This document shows positions 8,057 to 17,401 of a DNA stretch of 64,000 nucleotides, piece after piece. Each line of letters begins with the position of its first letter. Within the stretch, counting starts at the first letter, position 1. Position numbers and translations under genes: made by a program. The stretch lies in assembly GCF_021228295.1 (NCBI RefSeq), contig NZ_JAJQPD010000005.1, positions 1 through 64,000 of the forward strand. The letters run 5' to 3'. The stretch comes from Agromyces humatus. GTDB taxonomy: Bacteria; Actinomycetota; Actinomycetes; Actinomycetales; Microbacteriaceae. Below the pieces are notes generated by a model. The model saw only the letters and a list, made by a program, of their open reading frames with translations. It searched no databases and had not been told where the DNA came from.

Positions 8057-9355
8057 TCACTCGCCCGTGTTCTCGGCGATCAGGTCGGCGACCGCGTCGA
8101 GCGTGCCCTGCGCGTCGGACTTGCCCTGGTACAGACCGAGGAACAACTCGCTGATGTCGCCCGAAAGGCCCGGTACGCGCGCCTCGGAGGGGTAGTTGGC
8201 GAAGCCGATGTCGCGCATGTCGAGGAACGTCTGCGCGTGCGCAGGGTACCCGGCGTCGAGCACGACCTCGTCGGCGCCCTGGATCGACGGCACCGCGTTG
8301 CCGGCGCCTTCGAGGCGGAACGTCTGGCCCTCGGCCGAGAGGAACTCGGTCCAGAACGTGAACGCGGCATCGGATGCATCGGTGTTGGCGTCGATCGCGA
8401 GGTACGAGGCCGCGACACCCGTGGGCGCTTCCGCGCCGTCGGGCGTCGGCCAGCGCACGATGTCGTAGTCGTCCTGCACGCCGGCGCTCTCGAGCGTGCC
8501 GATCGTGTAGCGGCCCTGCGAGAAGAAGCCCGCCTGGTGCGTGACGAACAGGCTGTCTGCCCCGGCGCCCTCGGGCAGCACGTCGGCGACGACGAACGTG
8601 CCGTCCTGGAAGTAGCTGCCGAGGGTGTCGACGGCGTCGACCGTGGTCGCGTCGGAGTTGCCGACGAACTCCCCGGAATCGTCGTAGGCGGTGCCGCCCT
8701 GCGACGAGATCCAGCTGTAGTGGGTGGCCCAGTAATTCCAGAACATCGACCCGGTGAGGCCGGCCGCAGCCAGCTTGTCGTTCATCTCGAGGAACTTGTC
8801 GGTCGTCCACTCGCCGCTCTCGGCGAGGGTCGCGGGGTCTTCGGTGATGCCGGCCGCGGCGAGGGCCTGCTTGTCGTAGAAGAAGACGTCGGGGTTCGAG
8901 TCGTTCGGTGCGGCGTAGACCTCACCCTCGGACTCGGCGGCGCCGAACAGGCCGGGGAAGAAGTCGTCGGGCTTCGTCTGGCTCGCGTCGGACTCCATGA
9001 GCTCGGTCAGCGGCATCAGTCGACCGGAATCGACGAACTGGCCGAGCATGTCGTCGCCGACGTAGAAGACATCGGGAGCGGTGTTGCTCGTGAGCTGGGC
9101 GAGCAGCTTCGAGTGATAGTCGGAGTAGCTCGCGACGGGCTGCAGTTCGACCGTGATGTCGGGGTGTCGCTTCATGAACTCGTCGTTGAACTCCTCGAAA
9201 CGTGTGAGCTCCTCGGGTGTTCCCCAGGTCGACCAGACGACCGTGTCGCTGTCGGATCCACCTCCTCCCGCGCTGCATGCTGCCAGACCGATCATCAGGG
9301 CGCTCGCGGCTCCAACCGCGAGTAGGCGCCTCATCTTCGAGTTCGCGCGGGGCAT
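8057..9355 (-). CDS. Extracellular sugar-binding lipoprotein, system 2
   Basis: A 432-residue solute-binding protein for the second CUT1 importer. The signal peptide runs MRRLLAVGAASALMIGLAAC with a lipobox ending at a Cys near residue 27, followed by a Gly/Ser-rich tether. Mature motifs include TVVWSTWGTPEEL and the aromatic stretch MFWNYWATHYSWIS near residue 200, likely in the sugar pocket. An AGAGGTGG ribosome-binding site lies just before the ATG at 9355; an internal ATG at 9334 is a possible alternative. The TGTATACA operator lies about 70 bases upstream. Confidence 0.92.
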   Translation of the reverse strand: MPRANSKMRRLLAVGAASALMIGLAACSAGGGGSDSDTVVWSTWGTPEELTRFEEFNDEFMKRHPDITVELQPVASYSDYHSKLLAQLTSNTAPDVFYVGDDMLGQFVDSGRLMPLTELMESDASQTKPDDFFPGLFGAAESEGEVYAAPNDSNPDVFFYDKQALAAAGITEDPATLAESGEWTTDKFLEMNDKLAAAGLTGSMFWNYWATHYSWISSQGGTAYDDSGEFVGNSDATTVDAVDTLGSYFQDGTFVVADVLPEGAGADSLFVTHQAGFFSQGRYTIGTLESAGVQDDYDIVRWPTPDGAEAPTGVAASYLAIDANTDASDAAFTFWTEFLSAEGQTFRLEGAGNAVPSIQGADEVVLDAGYPAHAQTFLDMRDIGFANYPSEARVPGLSGDISELFLGLYQGKSDAQGTLDAVADLIAENTGE

Positions 9356-9420
9356 TCCGCCACCTCTTTCGTCATTGCAGGGGCCCGGCCCGAGGGTGGG
9401 CTCAGGGAATCACTCGCTCG

Positions 9421-9437
9421 TATTCTGTATACAAAAC
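9421..9437 (-). promoter_or_regulatory. TGTATACA operator-like palindrome before sugar operon 2
   Basis: TGTATACA at 9426-9433 in TATTCTGTATACAAAACG, the only AT-rich island in the gap between the SGNH gene and the binding-protein gene. It matches the core found before operon 1, suggesting one regulator controls both transporters. Confidence 0.6.
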
Positions 9438-9474
9438 GCAGAAACGTCAAGTCCCCCAGCCGATCATGGCCGCG

Positions 9475-10179
9475 TCACAGCCCGAGCCGCTCGAGCTCCT
9501 CGTCCATGCGACGGGCGATCTCGGCGTAGCCGTCGTCGTTCGGGTGGATGGTGTCAGCGGACATCCACTCGGGATGCCCCTCGATCCACCGCGATGCCCC
9601 GTCGATGTGGTCGGCCCCGACCCCTGCGGCACCCGCTTCGACCCACCCGATGATCTGCGCGACCGACTCGGGCCGTTCATCCTGGTACCAGAACGGCTCG
9701 ACGACGACGAGCCGGGCATCGGGCAGCTCCGCCCGAAAACGCGCGAAGTCGGCCTCGATCGCGGACTCGATGTCGCCCGCGTCGGTCGGCAACGCGAAGT
9801 TGTCGTTGAGCCCCATCGTGACGATCACGACGTCGGGTTCGGGCTCGTGATCGACGATCTGGTCGACGAGGTCGTTGCCCGCGAGAAAGGCGCGGTTGGT
9901 CACGAATCCGATCCCGTCGACGCTCGGGTTGAACTCGAACCAGCCCCGCTCGGCGCTCACGATCGTCGACCAGCGCCGCTCGGGTGAGCTCGCCCCGGTG
10001 CCGCGGGTGTACGAGTCGCCGTAGAACGCGACGACGACCTGGCCTGCGGAGGGCGATGCCGCCTGCCCCGGCGCCGAGGTCACCGGCATCGTGCATGCGC
10101 TCAGCGCGAGGCATCCGATCGTGACGCATCCGATCGCGGCGACTATCGCCGCTGTTCGCCGGATGCCTCGAACGGACAC
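9475..10179 (-). CDS. SGNH/GDSL-family hydrolase lipoprotein
   Basis: A 234-residue secreted esterase-like protein anchored as a lipoprotein (lipobox LSAC, Cys29). The SGNH blocks are present: GDSYTRG with the nucleophile Ser56, GLNDNF with the conserved Asn, and DTIHPNDDGY near the C-terminus with the Asp-x-x-His pair. Family members remove acyl or acetyl groups from lipids or polysaccharides at the cell surface; the substrate here is unknown. A GTG start at 10179 is chosen because it gives a normal signal peptide and lies just outside a palindromic repeat. It reads in the same direction as asd upstream, separated by that repeat. Confidence 0.85.
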   Translation of the reverse strand: MSVRGIRRTAAIVAAIGCVTIGCLALSACTMPVTSAPGQAASPSAGQVVVAFYGDSYTRGTGASSPERRWSTIVSAERGWFEFNPSVDGIGFVTNRAFLAGNDLVDQIVDHEPEPDVVIVTMGLNDNFALPTDAGDIESAIEADFARFRAELPDARLVVVEPFWYQDERPESVAQIIGWVEAGAAGVGADHIDGASRWIEGHPEWMSADTIHPNDDGYAEIARRMDEELERLGL

Positions 10180-10187
10180 GGACCTGG

Positions 10188-11318
<1,131 letters not shown>

Positions 11319-11330
11319 TCATCTTCCAGT

Positions 11331-11400
11331 TTGCAGGACATTCGCCGATTGACAGGACGTCTGGGCGCCCAAGTGTCCTGCAAAGGCAGGAATGTCCTGT
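11331..11400. promoter_or_regulatory. Cluster of four CAGGAC boxes upstream of asd
   Basis: CAGGAC occurs at 11334-11339 and 11353-11358 and, inverted, GTCCTG at 11375-11380 and 11394-11399. The outer pair reads TTTGCAGGACATTC and GAATGTCCTGTAAA, an almost perfect inverted repeat; the inner pair encloses the palindrome TGGGCGCCCA. Spacing is symmetrical (19 bases within each side). The block is AT-richer than its surroundings and lies 50-120 bases upstream of the asd start. It may be a paired regulator-binding site or a folded leader; I do not recognise the motif. Confidence 0.55.
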
Positions 11401-11409
11401 AAACCGGCA

Positions 11410-11479
11410 GGGGCTCGACGGCCGGGGCTCGACGGCCGGGGCTCGACGGCAGGGACTCGACGGCCGGGGCTCGACGGCC
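11410..11479. repeat. 14-bp tandem repeat between lysC and asd
   Basis: Five head-to-tail copies of GGGGCTCGACGGCC, two with one change each (GGGGCTCGACGGCA and GGGACTCGACGGCC), end seven bases before the lysC stop codon. The unit contains CTCGAC like the palindromic family, but the rest does not match it. Confidence 0.9.
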
Positions 11480-11486
11480 GGGGCGC

Positions 11487-12005
11487 TCAGCGACCGGTGC
11501 CGCCGTGCACGACCGCATCGTCGTCGCCGTCGAGGTCGAACGCGGTGTGCACCGCGCGCGCGGCGGCGTGCACGCTGTCGGCACGCGTGACGACCGAGAT
11601 GCGGATCTCGCTCGTCGAGATCATCTCGATGTTGATGCCCGCGTCGTAGAGCGCCTCGAACAGGCCCGCCGACACGCCCGTCGCCGAGCGCATCGCGTTG
11701 CCGACGAGCGAGAGCTTGCCGATCTGGTCGTCGTACTGCAGCGACAGGAACCCGATCGCGTCCTGCGCACCCGCGAGGGCGGTGAGGGCCTTCTCGCCCT
11801 CGGTCTTCGGCAGCGTGAACGAGATGTCGGTGCGGCCGGTCGACGCGGCCGACACGTTCTGCACGATCATGTCGACGTTCGCGTTCGTGTTGGCGACGAT
11901 CTTGAAGATCTTCGCGGCGACGCCAGGCTTGTCGGGCACCCCGACGACCGTGATCTTGGCCTCGGAGAGGTCGACGGCGACACCGGCGATGACGGACTCT
12001 TCCAC
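11487..12005 (-). CDS. lysC: Aspartate kinase beta chain (internal in-frame start)
   Basis: AAGGAG stands five bases before an in-frame GTG at 12005 (GTGGAAGAGTCC). Translation from there gives 172 residues holding only the two ACT domains. In Corynebacterium glutamicum the aspartokinase beta chain, made from such an internal start, is of this size and pairs with the alpha chain in the feedback-sensitive enzyme. The ribosome-binding site and spacing are seen; production here is inferred from that family knowledge. Confidence 0.75.
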   Translation of the reverse strand: MEESVIAGVAVDLSEAKITVVGVPDKPGVAAKIFKIVANTNANVDMIVQNVSAASTGRTDISFTLPKTEGEKALTALAGAQDAIGFLSLQYDDQIGKLSLVGNAMRSATGVSAGLFEALYDAGINIEMISTSEIRISVVTRADSVHAAARAVHTAFDLDGDDDAVVHGGTGR

Positions 12006-12761
12006 AGCTGCTCCTTCGGGAAGACGCGAGGGGTCGTAGACGATCGTCCCCTCGTTGTTGTTGAACGACGAACGCACGTGCAGGGTGACGCCGTGCCGGC
12101 GTGCGAACTCGACGGCGCGAATATGCAGGACCTTGGCACCGGATGACGCGAGCTCGAGCATCTCTTCGGAGGTGATGCGATCGAGCTTGCGAGCCTTCTT
12201 GACCACGCGCGGGTCTGACGTGAACACCCCGTCGACGTCGGTGTAGATCTCGCACACGTCGGCCTCGAGCGCCGCCGCGAGCGCGACCGCGGTCGTGTCG
12301 CTGCCGCCGCGGCCGAGGGTCGTGATGTCACGGGTGTCGCGGTTGAAGCCCTGGAAGCCCGCGACGATGACGATCGCGCCGTCGTCGAGCGCCTCTCGCA
12401 GTCGCACCGGGGTGACATCGACGATGCGCGCGGCACCGTGCGTGGCATCCGTGATCATGCCCGCCTGGCTGCCCGTGAAACTGCGCGCCTCGTGCCCCAT
12501 GCTCTTGATGGCCATGGCGAGCAGCGCCATCGAGATGCGCTCGCCCGCGGAGAGCAGCATGTCGAGCTCGCGCGGCGCCGGAAGCGGCGTGACCTCGTTG
12601 GCGAGGTCGAGCAGCTCGTCGGTGGTGTCGCCCATCGCCGACACCGCGACGACCACGTCGTTGCCCGCCTTGCGGGTCTCGACGATGCGCTTGGCGACCC
12701 GCTTGATGCTCTCAGCGTCTGAGACGGACGACCCGCCGAACTTCTGCACGATCAAGCTCAC
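11487..12761 (-). CDS. lysC: Aspartate kinase (class III, alpha chain)
   Basis: Phosphorylates aspartate, the first step of the aspartate family. The 424-residue protein begins [13 protein letters not shown], the kinase signature, and continues with the amino-acid kinase fold to about residue 250, followed by two ACT domains ([16 protein letters not shown] and the segment around [13 protein letters not shown]) that usually bind lysine and threonine as feedback signals. The GTG start at 12761 follows AGGAGA. An internal ribosome-binding site and GTG at 12005 mark a separate beta chain. It is followed on the same strand by asd after a 207-base gap holding repeats and the CAGGAC boxes, so asd may have its own promoter. 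Confidence 0.95.
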   Translation of the reverse strand: MSLIVQKFGGSSVSDAESIKRVAKRIVETRKAGNDVVVAVSAMGDTTDELLDLANEVTPLPAPRELDMLLSAGERISMALLAMAIKSMGHEARSFTGSQAGMITDATHGAARIVDVTPVRLREALDDGAIVIVAGFQGFNRDTRDITTLGRGGSDTTAVALAAALEADVCEIYTDVDGVFTSDPRVVKKARKLDRITSEEMLELASSGAKVLHIRAVEFARRHGVTLHVRSSFNNNEGTIVYDPSRLPEGAAVEESVIAGVAVDLSEAKITVVGVPDKPGVAAKIFKIVANTNANVDMIVQNVSAASTGRTDISFTLPKTEGEKALTALAGAQDAIGFLSLQYDDQIGKLSLVGNAMRSATGVSAGLFEALYDAGINIEMISTSEIRISVVTRADSVHAAARAVHTAFDLDGDDDAVVHGGTGR

Positions 12762-12818
12762 GTGGTCTCCTGGGGATGGATTGCACGCGCCGGTTCGGAG
12801 ACCGGCGCCGAAAGTCCA

Positions 12819-12824
12819 ATCATA
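12819..12824 (-). promoter_or_regulatory. lysC: Probable -10 element for lysC
   Basis: TATGAT on the minus strand, about 58 bases before the lysC start, is the only good -10 hexamer in an otherwise GC-rich gap between two divergent genes. No convincing -35 box lies 17 bases upstream. Confidence 0.45.
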
Positions 12825-12943
12825 CGGCGGGGCGCATGCGGCGCCCTTCATGTGACGCCTGGGGTCGGCGCGGGCGAACGGGGTACGGATGCCTCGTGGC
12901 CGGGCCCGCGCGGCGGCGGCCGGTGCGGCGCTAGAGTGCGGAC

Positions 12944-13459
12944 ATGGCCGACGTGATCGAAGGCTGGAGCGAGTTCAACGTGGCGATGCTCGGCGCCACC
13001 GCAGCGCTCGCCGGGCTGCTCATCGTGGCGATGTCGGTGAACATCGCCGAGATCATGAAGGCGGCCACGCTGCCTTCGCGGGCCGCAGCCGCGATCGCGA
13101 CGCTCGTGGTCGCCATCGTCGCGACCGCGCTCGGGCTCGTGCCGAGCCAGCCGCACTGGCTGTACGGTGCCGAGGTGCTCGCGGCCACCCTCGTCGCCGT
13201 TGGGCTCGAGGTGCATGCGATCCGCACGATCCTCGGCGAGCCGGGAACGACCGGCGGGGCGCGCATCGCGAAATCGGTGGTCGGAATCCTGCCGCTCGCC
13301 GCGTTCGCCATCGGTGCGGTACTGCTGATCGTGGGCGGCACCGGCAGCGGGCTCGCCCTCGTCGCAGCCGGCCTCGCGTTCCTCGCCGCGGGTTCGGTGC
13401 TCGCGGTCGTGACGGCGATCCTGTACGCGTGGATCGTGCTGGTCGAGGTTCTGCGCTGA
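12944..13459 (+). CDS. Conserved small integral membrane protein, function unknown
   Basis: A 171-residue protein with about five hydrophobic segments (for example [19 protein letters not shown] near residues 13-31 and [19 protein letters not shown] near 112-130) and short loops. The N-terminal segment is Ala/Gly-rich with few charges. No catalytic motif is evident. It is divergent from lysC with 182 bases between, and convergent with the NTF2-like gene. Codon use matches its neighbours. I do not recognise a functional family. Confidence 0.75.
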   Translation: MADVIEGWSEFNVAMLGATAALAGLLIVAMSVNIAEIMKAATLPSRAAAAIATLVVAIVATALGLVPSQPHWLYGAEVLAATLVAVGLEVHAIRTILGEPGTTGGARIAKSVVGILPLAAFAIGAVLLIVGGTGSGLALVAAGLAFLAAGSVLAVVTAILYAWIVLVEVLR

Positions 13460-13555
13460 CGCTGTCGCTGTCGCCCCCAGCGGTCTCGCACCCGCGGCGC
13501 GCGGTCGCGACATCCGCCGCCGATATTCCGAGACGAAGGGATGCCGCGACCAGAC

Positions 13556-13609
13556 GACCCGTCAGCGCAGGTCGACCCGTCAGCACAGGTCGACCCGTCA
13601 GCGCAGGTC
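13556..13609. repeat. 18-bp tandem repeat, three copies
   Basis: GACCCGTCAGCGCAGGTC is repeated three times (13556, 13574, 13592); the middle copy has one change. It lies in the gap between two convergent genes, 97 bases after one stop and 32 bases before the other. Confidence 0.9.
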
Positions 13610-13640
13610 GACGTTGCTGTCGGGCGCGCCCGACACGCGC

Positions 13641-14006
13641 TCAGCGCGGGCGGGGCATGTACCACTCGGTGTACTCGGTCGCCCGGCCGCTGGGGTCGAG
13701 TCGGATGACCCAGAGGTTCAGGTAGTCCTTCCCGGCGGGGTACTCGGTGCGACCCTGCACGATGACGAAGTTGCCCGACGGCGTCTCGTCTTCGTGCAGG
13801 AGCCTCCAGTCGAAGGCCCACGTGCCCGGGTCGTCGAGGTCCTCGAGCCATCCCGCGACGATCGCCTCGCGGCCACGCCGCGGCTGCGCGTCGGGAGAAG
13901 TCAGGTACACGGCGTCGTCGGTGAACAGCGCCCCGATCTGCTTGGGATCATTCGACTCCCATGCGGCCACGTACCCCGCCACCCATTTCGCGCCCGCGCT
14001 CACCAT
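13641..14006 (-). CDS. SnoaL/NTF2-like fold protein
   Basis: A 121-residue single-domain protein with the features of the SnoaL-like polyketide cyclase/NTF2 superfamily: an N-terminal helix ending YVAAWESNDPKQIGALFTDD, then AVYLTSP, RGREAIVAGW and a C-terminal sheet with NFVIVQGRTEY and TEWYMPRPR. Such folds form a cone-shaped pocket used by small isomerases, cyclases or binding proteins; no specific catalytic set can be named. ATG at 14006 lies behind GGGGAC. It stands alone between a tandem-repeat gap and a repeat-rich gap. Confidence 0.82.
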   Translation of the reverse strand: MVSAGAKWVAGYVAAWESNDPKQIGALFTDDAVYLTSPDAQPRRGREAIVAGWLEDLDDPGTWAFDWRLLHEDETPSGNFVIVQGRTEYPAGKDYLNLWVIRLDPSGRATEYTEWYMPRPR

Positions 14007-14415
14007 GTCCCCGTTCTAGTGCCGCCGCCCGAGTGCGTCAAGCGCCGCCGGCGCACCGAACTGCCGCTGCCGCGCTCCGAGCATCGGACGTCAGCGAGCG
14101 TAGCGAGACCCGCAAGTGCCCAAGTACCGGAGTGCCGGAGCGCCCAAGTGCCCAAGTGCCCAAGTGCCCAAGTGCCCAAGTGCCCAGCATCGACGACCCA
14201 CCACCGGCCACCACTCGCCCGAGTCTCCGCGCACTGCAGGATGAGAGGCTCGCGACATCCTCGGAGCTCGGTCGCGCCGCTCTGGTCCTGTACAACCGGC
14301 GCGGCCTGGCAGCCGCGCGACGGGCACCGTTGGCGGGGTCATCCGGCGGCCCCGGCCGAGGGACTCGGCCCCGGGCCCAGCCACCGGCCTCCGCCGGCGG
14401 CCTCCGCAGACGGGG
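14007..14415. other. Gene-free gap with 9-bp tandem repeats
   Basis: No gene is supported in these 409 bases. They hold a tandem run of the 9-mer GCCCAAGTG (about five copies, 14142-14186), degenerate copies before it (from 14112), an AGCGAGCGTAGCGAGACC stretch near 14090, and a GC-rich palindromic region close to the recR end (14340-14410). Confidence 0.7.
14142..14186. repeat. 9-bp tandem repeat
   Basis: Five near-perfect copies of GCCCAAGTG in a row, with diverged copies just upstream (CAAGTGCCCAAGTACCGGAG), a simple array likely to vary in copy number between strains. Confidence 0.9.
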
Positions 14416-15012
14416 TCAGCCGACGACGCGGCGCCCCTCGAAGGCGCGTCCGAGGGTGACTTCGTCGGCGTACTCGAGGTCGCCGCCGACGGGCAGGCCC
14501 GAAGCGAGGCGAGTCACGCGGATCTCGAGGGTGGTCAGCAGTCGGCTGAGATAGGTGGCCGTGGCTTCGCCCTCGAGGTTCGGGTCGGTCGCGATGATGA
14601 CCTCGGTGACGGTGCCGTCGGCGAGGCGCTGCATGAGCTGGCGGATGCGAAGCTCGTCGGGTCCGATGCCGTCGATCGGGCTGATCGCGCCGCCGAGCAC
14701 GTGGTATAGGCCACGGAACTCGCGCGTGCGCTCGATCGCGACGACGTCTTTCGCCTCCTCGACCACGCAGATCGAAGTGGGATCGCGTCGTGGGTCGCGG
14801 CAGATCGAACACGTCGACTGCTCGGACACGTTGCCGCAGATCTCACAGAACCGCACCTTGTCGCGGATCTGCAGCAGGATCTCGGCGAGCCGGCTCACGT
14901 CGAAGTGCTCGGTCTGCACGATGTGGAATGCGATGCGTTGCGCCGACTTCGGACCGATGCCGGGCAGGCGCCCCAACTCATCGATCAGTTCCTGGACGAT
15001 GCCTTCGTACAC
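14416..15012 (-). CDS. recR: Recombination mediator protein RecR
   Basis: Works with RecF and RecO to load RecA on gapped DNA. The 198-residue length is normal. It shows the N-terminal helix-hairpin-helix ([15 protein letters not shown]), the four-Cys zinc finger (CEIC near residue 56 and CSIC near 68) and the Toprim domain ([14 protein letters not shown] through [15 protein letters not shown]). The GTG at 15012 follows dnaX by three bases, the usual dnaX-recR arrangement, with GGGGAG inside the dnaX end as the ribosome-binding site. Confidence 0.96.
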   Translation of the reverse strand: MYEGIVQELIDELGRLPGIGPKSAQRIAFHIVQTEHFDVSRLAEILLQIRDKVRFCEICGNVSEQSTCSICRDPRRDPTSICVVEEAKDVVAIERTREFRGLYHVLGGAISPIDGIGPDELRIRQLMQRLADGTVTEVIIATDPNLEGEATATYLSRLLTTLEIRVTRLASGLPVGGDLEYADEVTLGRAFEGRRVVG

Positions 15013-15015
15013 GGG

Positions 15016-17325
15016 CTAGCCACGCTCCCCGAAGCCGGCGCGGGCCGGCGGTGCCTCGGTCTCTTCGATGAACGTTGCGCCGAGCACCTCGCGCACGACC
15101 GCCTCGCCGTAGCGCTGGATGCCGCCGTCGGTCGCCGCAGGCGCGGCGGGGGCGCGGCGACGCTTCGAGGTCGCGGTCTTCGTCGCGGCCGCAGGGGCAC
15201 TCGTCGGCACGGATGCCTCGGCTACGACCTCGGGCTCGGGACCCGGGTCGAACGGCGGCTCGATGTCTTCCGGAGGTGCCGCACTCTCGTCGAACGGCGG
15301 TGCGTCGTCGGCCGCATCGGGCACGGTTGCACGCTCGGCGACCATCGTCGTCGTGCGCGCATGCGAAACGGCCCCGGCTTCTGCCTCGGGAACGGGGTCG
15401 GTCGGGATCGCGACGGTCGCCCACGAGTCGACCGGTCCGGCGGGCGTGATCGGGGCAGGTGCCGTCTGAGCGGGCGGATCGACCGGCTGCGACGATGCGC
15501 GAGGAACCGACGACGCCGAGTCGGAACCGGGCGCCGGCGACGCCGAGTCGGAACCGGGCGCCCGTGGCGCCGCGGCTGCCGGAGCCCGCTCGGGCCCGCC
15601 GCCGGCGAGGGGCGCGCTCGCCTGCGGCGCCCCCGCGGACTCGTCGGCGCCGGGACTCGGCGTGGCGTTCGCGCCGATGACCCGCGGGAGGAACTTGACC
15701 GTCACGCCGAGCACGTCGTGGATCGCCGTGCGAAGAAGCTCGGCGGAGTTCTGGCTGCCGGTGCCCGCGCGGAGCCCCTGCACCTCACTCGGGCTCGTGA
15801 AGCCGAGCACGAGCACGTCGCCTTCGGTGCGGTACTCGAGAACCTGGGCCGAGAGTGCCGCCATCCACGCGGTGCGCTTGGTGCGCTGCAGCGCCGCGAG
15901 CACCTCGGGCCATGCGTCGCGGATCTGCTGGAGGGTCACCGGGCCGACCGAACGAGCAGGCGCAGGTCGAGGCGTCGGCGCAGCCGGCTCCCCCGCCGGT
16001 CGAGGCGTCGGCGCAGCAGCCGGCTCCCCCGCCGGTCGAGGCGTCGGCGCAGCCGGCTCCCCCGCCGGTCGAGTCGTCGACGCAGCCGGCTCCCCCGCCG
16101 GTCGCTCCGCGGCTGCGCGGCCGGCGTCGGGCGTGGCGGCTCGACCGGCGGCGAACTCGCCCCCGGCGACGCGCCGCTCGAGCTGCTCGACCCGAGCGAG
16201 CGCTCCGCGCTCGGTGTCATCGGCGCCCGGCACGAGCACGCGCGCGAGCATGAGCTCGAGGTGCAGGCGCGGCGAGGTGGCACCGGTCATCTCGGTGAGG
16301 GTCTGGTTGACGAGGTCTGCCACACGGGAAAGCTCGGCGGAGCCGAATGCGCCGGCCTGCACGGCCATGCGGGCGAGCTCGTCTTCGGGCACGCCGCGCA
16401 GTACGGCCGCGGCCGCCGCGGGCGACGAGGCCGCAACGACGATGAGGTCGCGCAGTCGCTCGAGCAGGTCTTCGACGAATCGCCGCGGGTCTTGCCCCGT
16501 CTGCACCACGCGGTCGGCCGCGGCGAACGCGCCGGCCGCATCGCGCGCCCCGATGGCGTCGACGACCTCGTCGAGCAGCGCGCCGTGGGTGTAGCCAAGC
16601 AGCGCCACCGCCCGCTCGTAGTCGATGGTCGTGCCCTCGGACCCGGCCATGAGCTGGTCGAGCAGCGACAGCGTGTCACGCGGTGAGCCGCCGCCCGCCC
16701 GCACGACGAGCGCGAGCACCCCGGGCTCGACCGTGATGCCCTCTTCGGCGCACAGCTGCTGCACGTACTCGAGCATCGGCGCGGGCGGCACCAGCCGGAA
16801 CGGGTAGTGGTGCGTGCGCGAACGGATGGTGCCGAGCACCTTGTCGGGCTCGGTCGTCGCGAAGATGAACTTCACGTGCTCGGGCGGCTCTTCGACGATC
16901 TTGAGCAGCGCGTTGAACCCGCCCGAGGTCACCATGTGCGCCTCGTCGATGATGAAGATCTTGTATCGATCGCGTGCCGGCGCGAAGATCGCCCGCTCGC
17001 GCAGGTCGCGCGCGTCGTCGACGCCACCGTGGCTCGCCGCGTCGATCTCGACCACGTCGAGCGACCCGCCCCCACCCCGCGACAGCTCGACGCAGCTGGG
17101 GCACACGCCGCATGGAGCATCGGTAGGCCCCTCGACGCAGTTCAGGCAGCGCGCGAGAATGCGCGCTGATGTGGTCTTTCCGCACCCGCGCGGACCACTG
17201 AACAGGTACGCGTGATTGACGCGATCGGTGCGGAGCGCCGTCATCAGCGGCTCCGTCACCTGGGACTGGCCGATCATCTCGGCGAACGTCTCTGGCCGGT
17301 AGCGGCGATACAGGGCGGTGACCAC
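15016..17325 (-). CDS. dnaX: DNA polymerase III subunits gamma and tau
   Basis: Clamp-loader ATPase of the replisome, 769 residues from a GTG at 17325. The AAA+ domain has Walker A GPRGCGKTT near residue 44, a zinc module (CLNC, CGVC, C near 60-80), Walker B IIDEAH and sensor 1 FATTEPDKV. Domain III follows, then a long Pro/Ala linker from about residue 405 containing four copies of an 11-residue unit (RPAGEPAAPTP), and a C-terminal DnaE-binding domain around VTLQQIRDAWPEVLAALQ. A second acidic, low-complexity tail follows. No slippery A-run is visible, so gamma by frameshift is not predicted. It heads the dnaX-recR unit. Confidence 0.96.
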   Translation of the reverse strand: MVTALYRRYRPETFAEMIGQSQVTEPLMTALRTDRVNHAYLFSGPRGCGKTTSARILARCLNCVEGPTDAPCGVCPSCVELSRGGGGSLDVVEIDAASHGGVDDARDLRERAIFAPARDRYKIFIIDEAHMVTSGGFNALLKIVEEPPEHVKFIFATTEPDKVLGTIRSRTHHYPFRLVPPAPMLEYVQQLCAEEGITVEPGVLALVVRAGGGSPRDTLSLLDQLMAGSEGTTIDYERAVALLGYTHGALLDEVVDAIGARDAAGAFAAADRVVQTGQDPRRFVEDLLERLRDLIVVAASSPAAAAAVLRGVPEDELARMAVQAGAFGSAELSRVADLVNQTLTEMTGATSPRLHLELMLARVLVPGADDTERGALARVEQLERRVAGGEFAAGRAATPDAGRAAAERPAGEPAASTTRPAGEPAAPTPRPAGEPAAAPTPRPAGEPAAPTPRPAPARSVGPVTLQQIRDAWPEVLAALQRTKRTAWMAALSAQVLEYRTEGDVLVLGFTSPSEVQGLRAGTGSQNSAELLRTAIHDVLGVTVKFLPRVIGANATPSPGADESAGAPQASAPLAGGGPERAPAAAAPRAPGSDSASPAPGSDSASSVPRASSQPVDPPAQTAPAPITPAGPVDSWATVAIPTDPVPEAEAGAVSHARTTTMVAERATVPDAADDAPPFDESAAPPEDIEPPFDPGPEPEVVAEASVPTSAPAAATKTATSKRRRAPAAPAATDGGIQRYGEAVVREVLGATFIEETEAPPARAGFGERG
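15964..16110. repeat. 33-bp repeats encoding the DnaX linker
   Basis: Four in-frame copies of GTCGAGGCGTCGGCGCAGCC plus CGGCTCCCCCGCCG (33 bp, one copy enlarged to 36 bp) encode the Pro/Ala linker between the clamp-loader body and the polymerase-binding end. Copy-number change would shift linker length by 11 residues without breaking the frame. Confidence 0.88.
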
Positions 17326-17401
17326 GCATCAATCGTAGTTGCCGCGTCTGACACGGCAGCCGATGCCGCGGGGCGTACGATGCTCGGACGGAAGGAGCGT
17401 G

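Noticed and set aside
12931-13851. Long minus-strand frame over the membrane protein gene
   Set aside because: Shadow frame of high-GC DNA; low-complexity Ser/Ala/Thr product covering two better supported genes and a tandem repeat.
15016-15400. Programmed frameshift site for a gamma product in dnaX
   Set aside because: No A-rich slippery heptamer or following hairpin is visible in the expected region.
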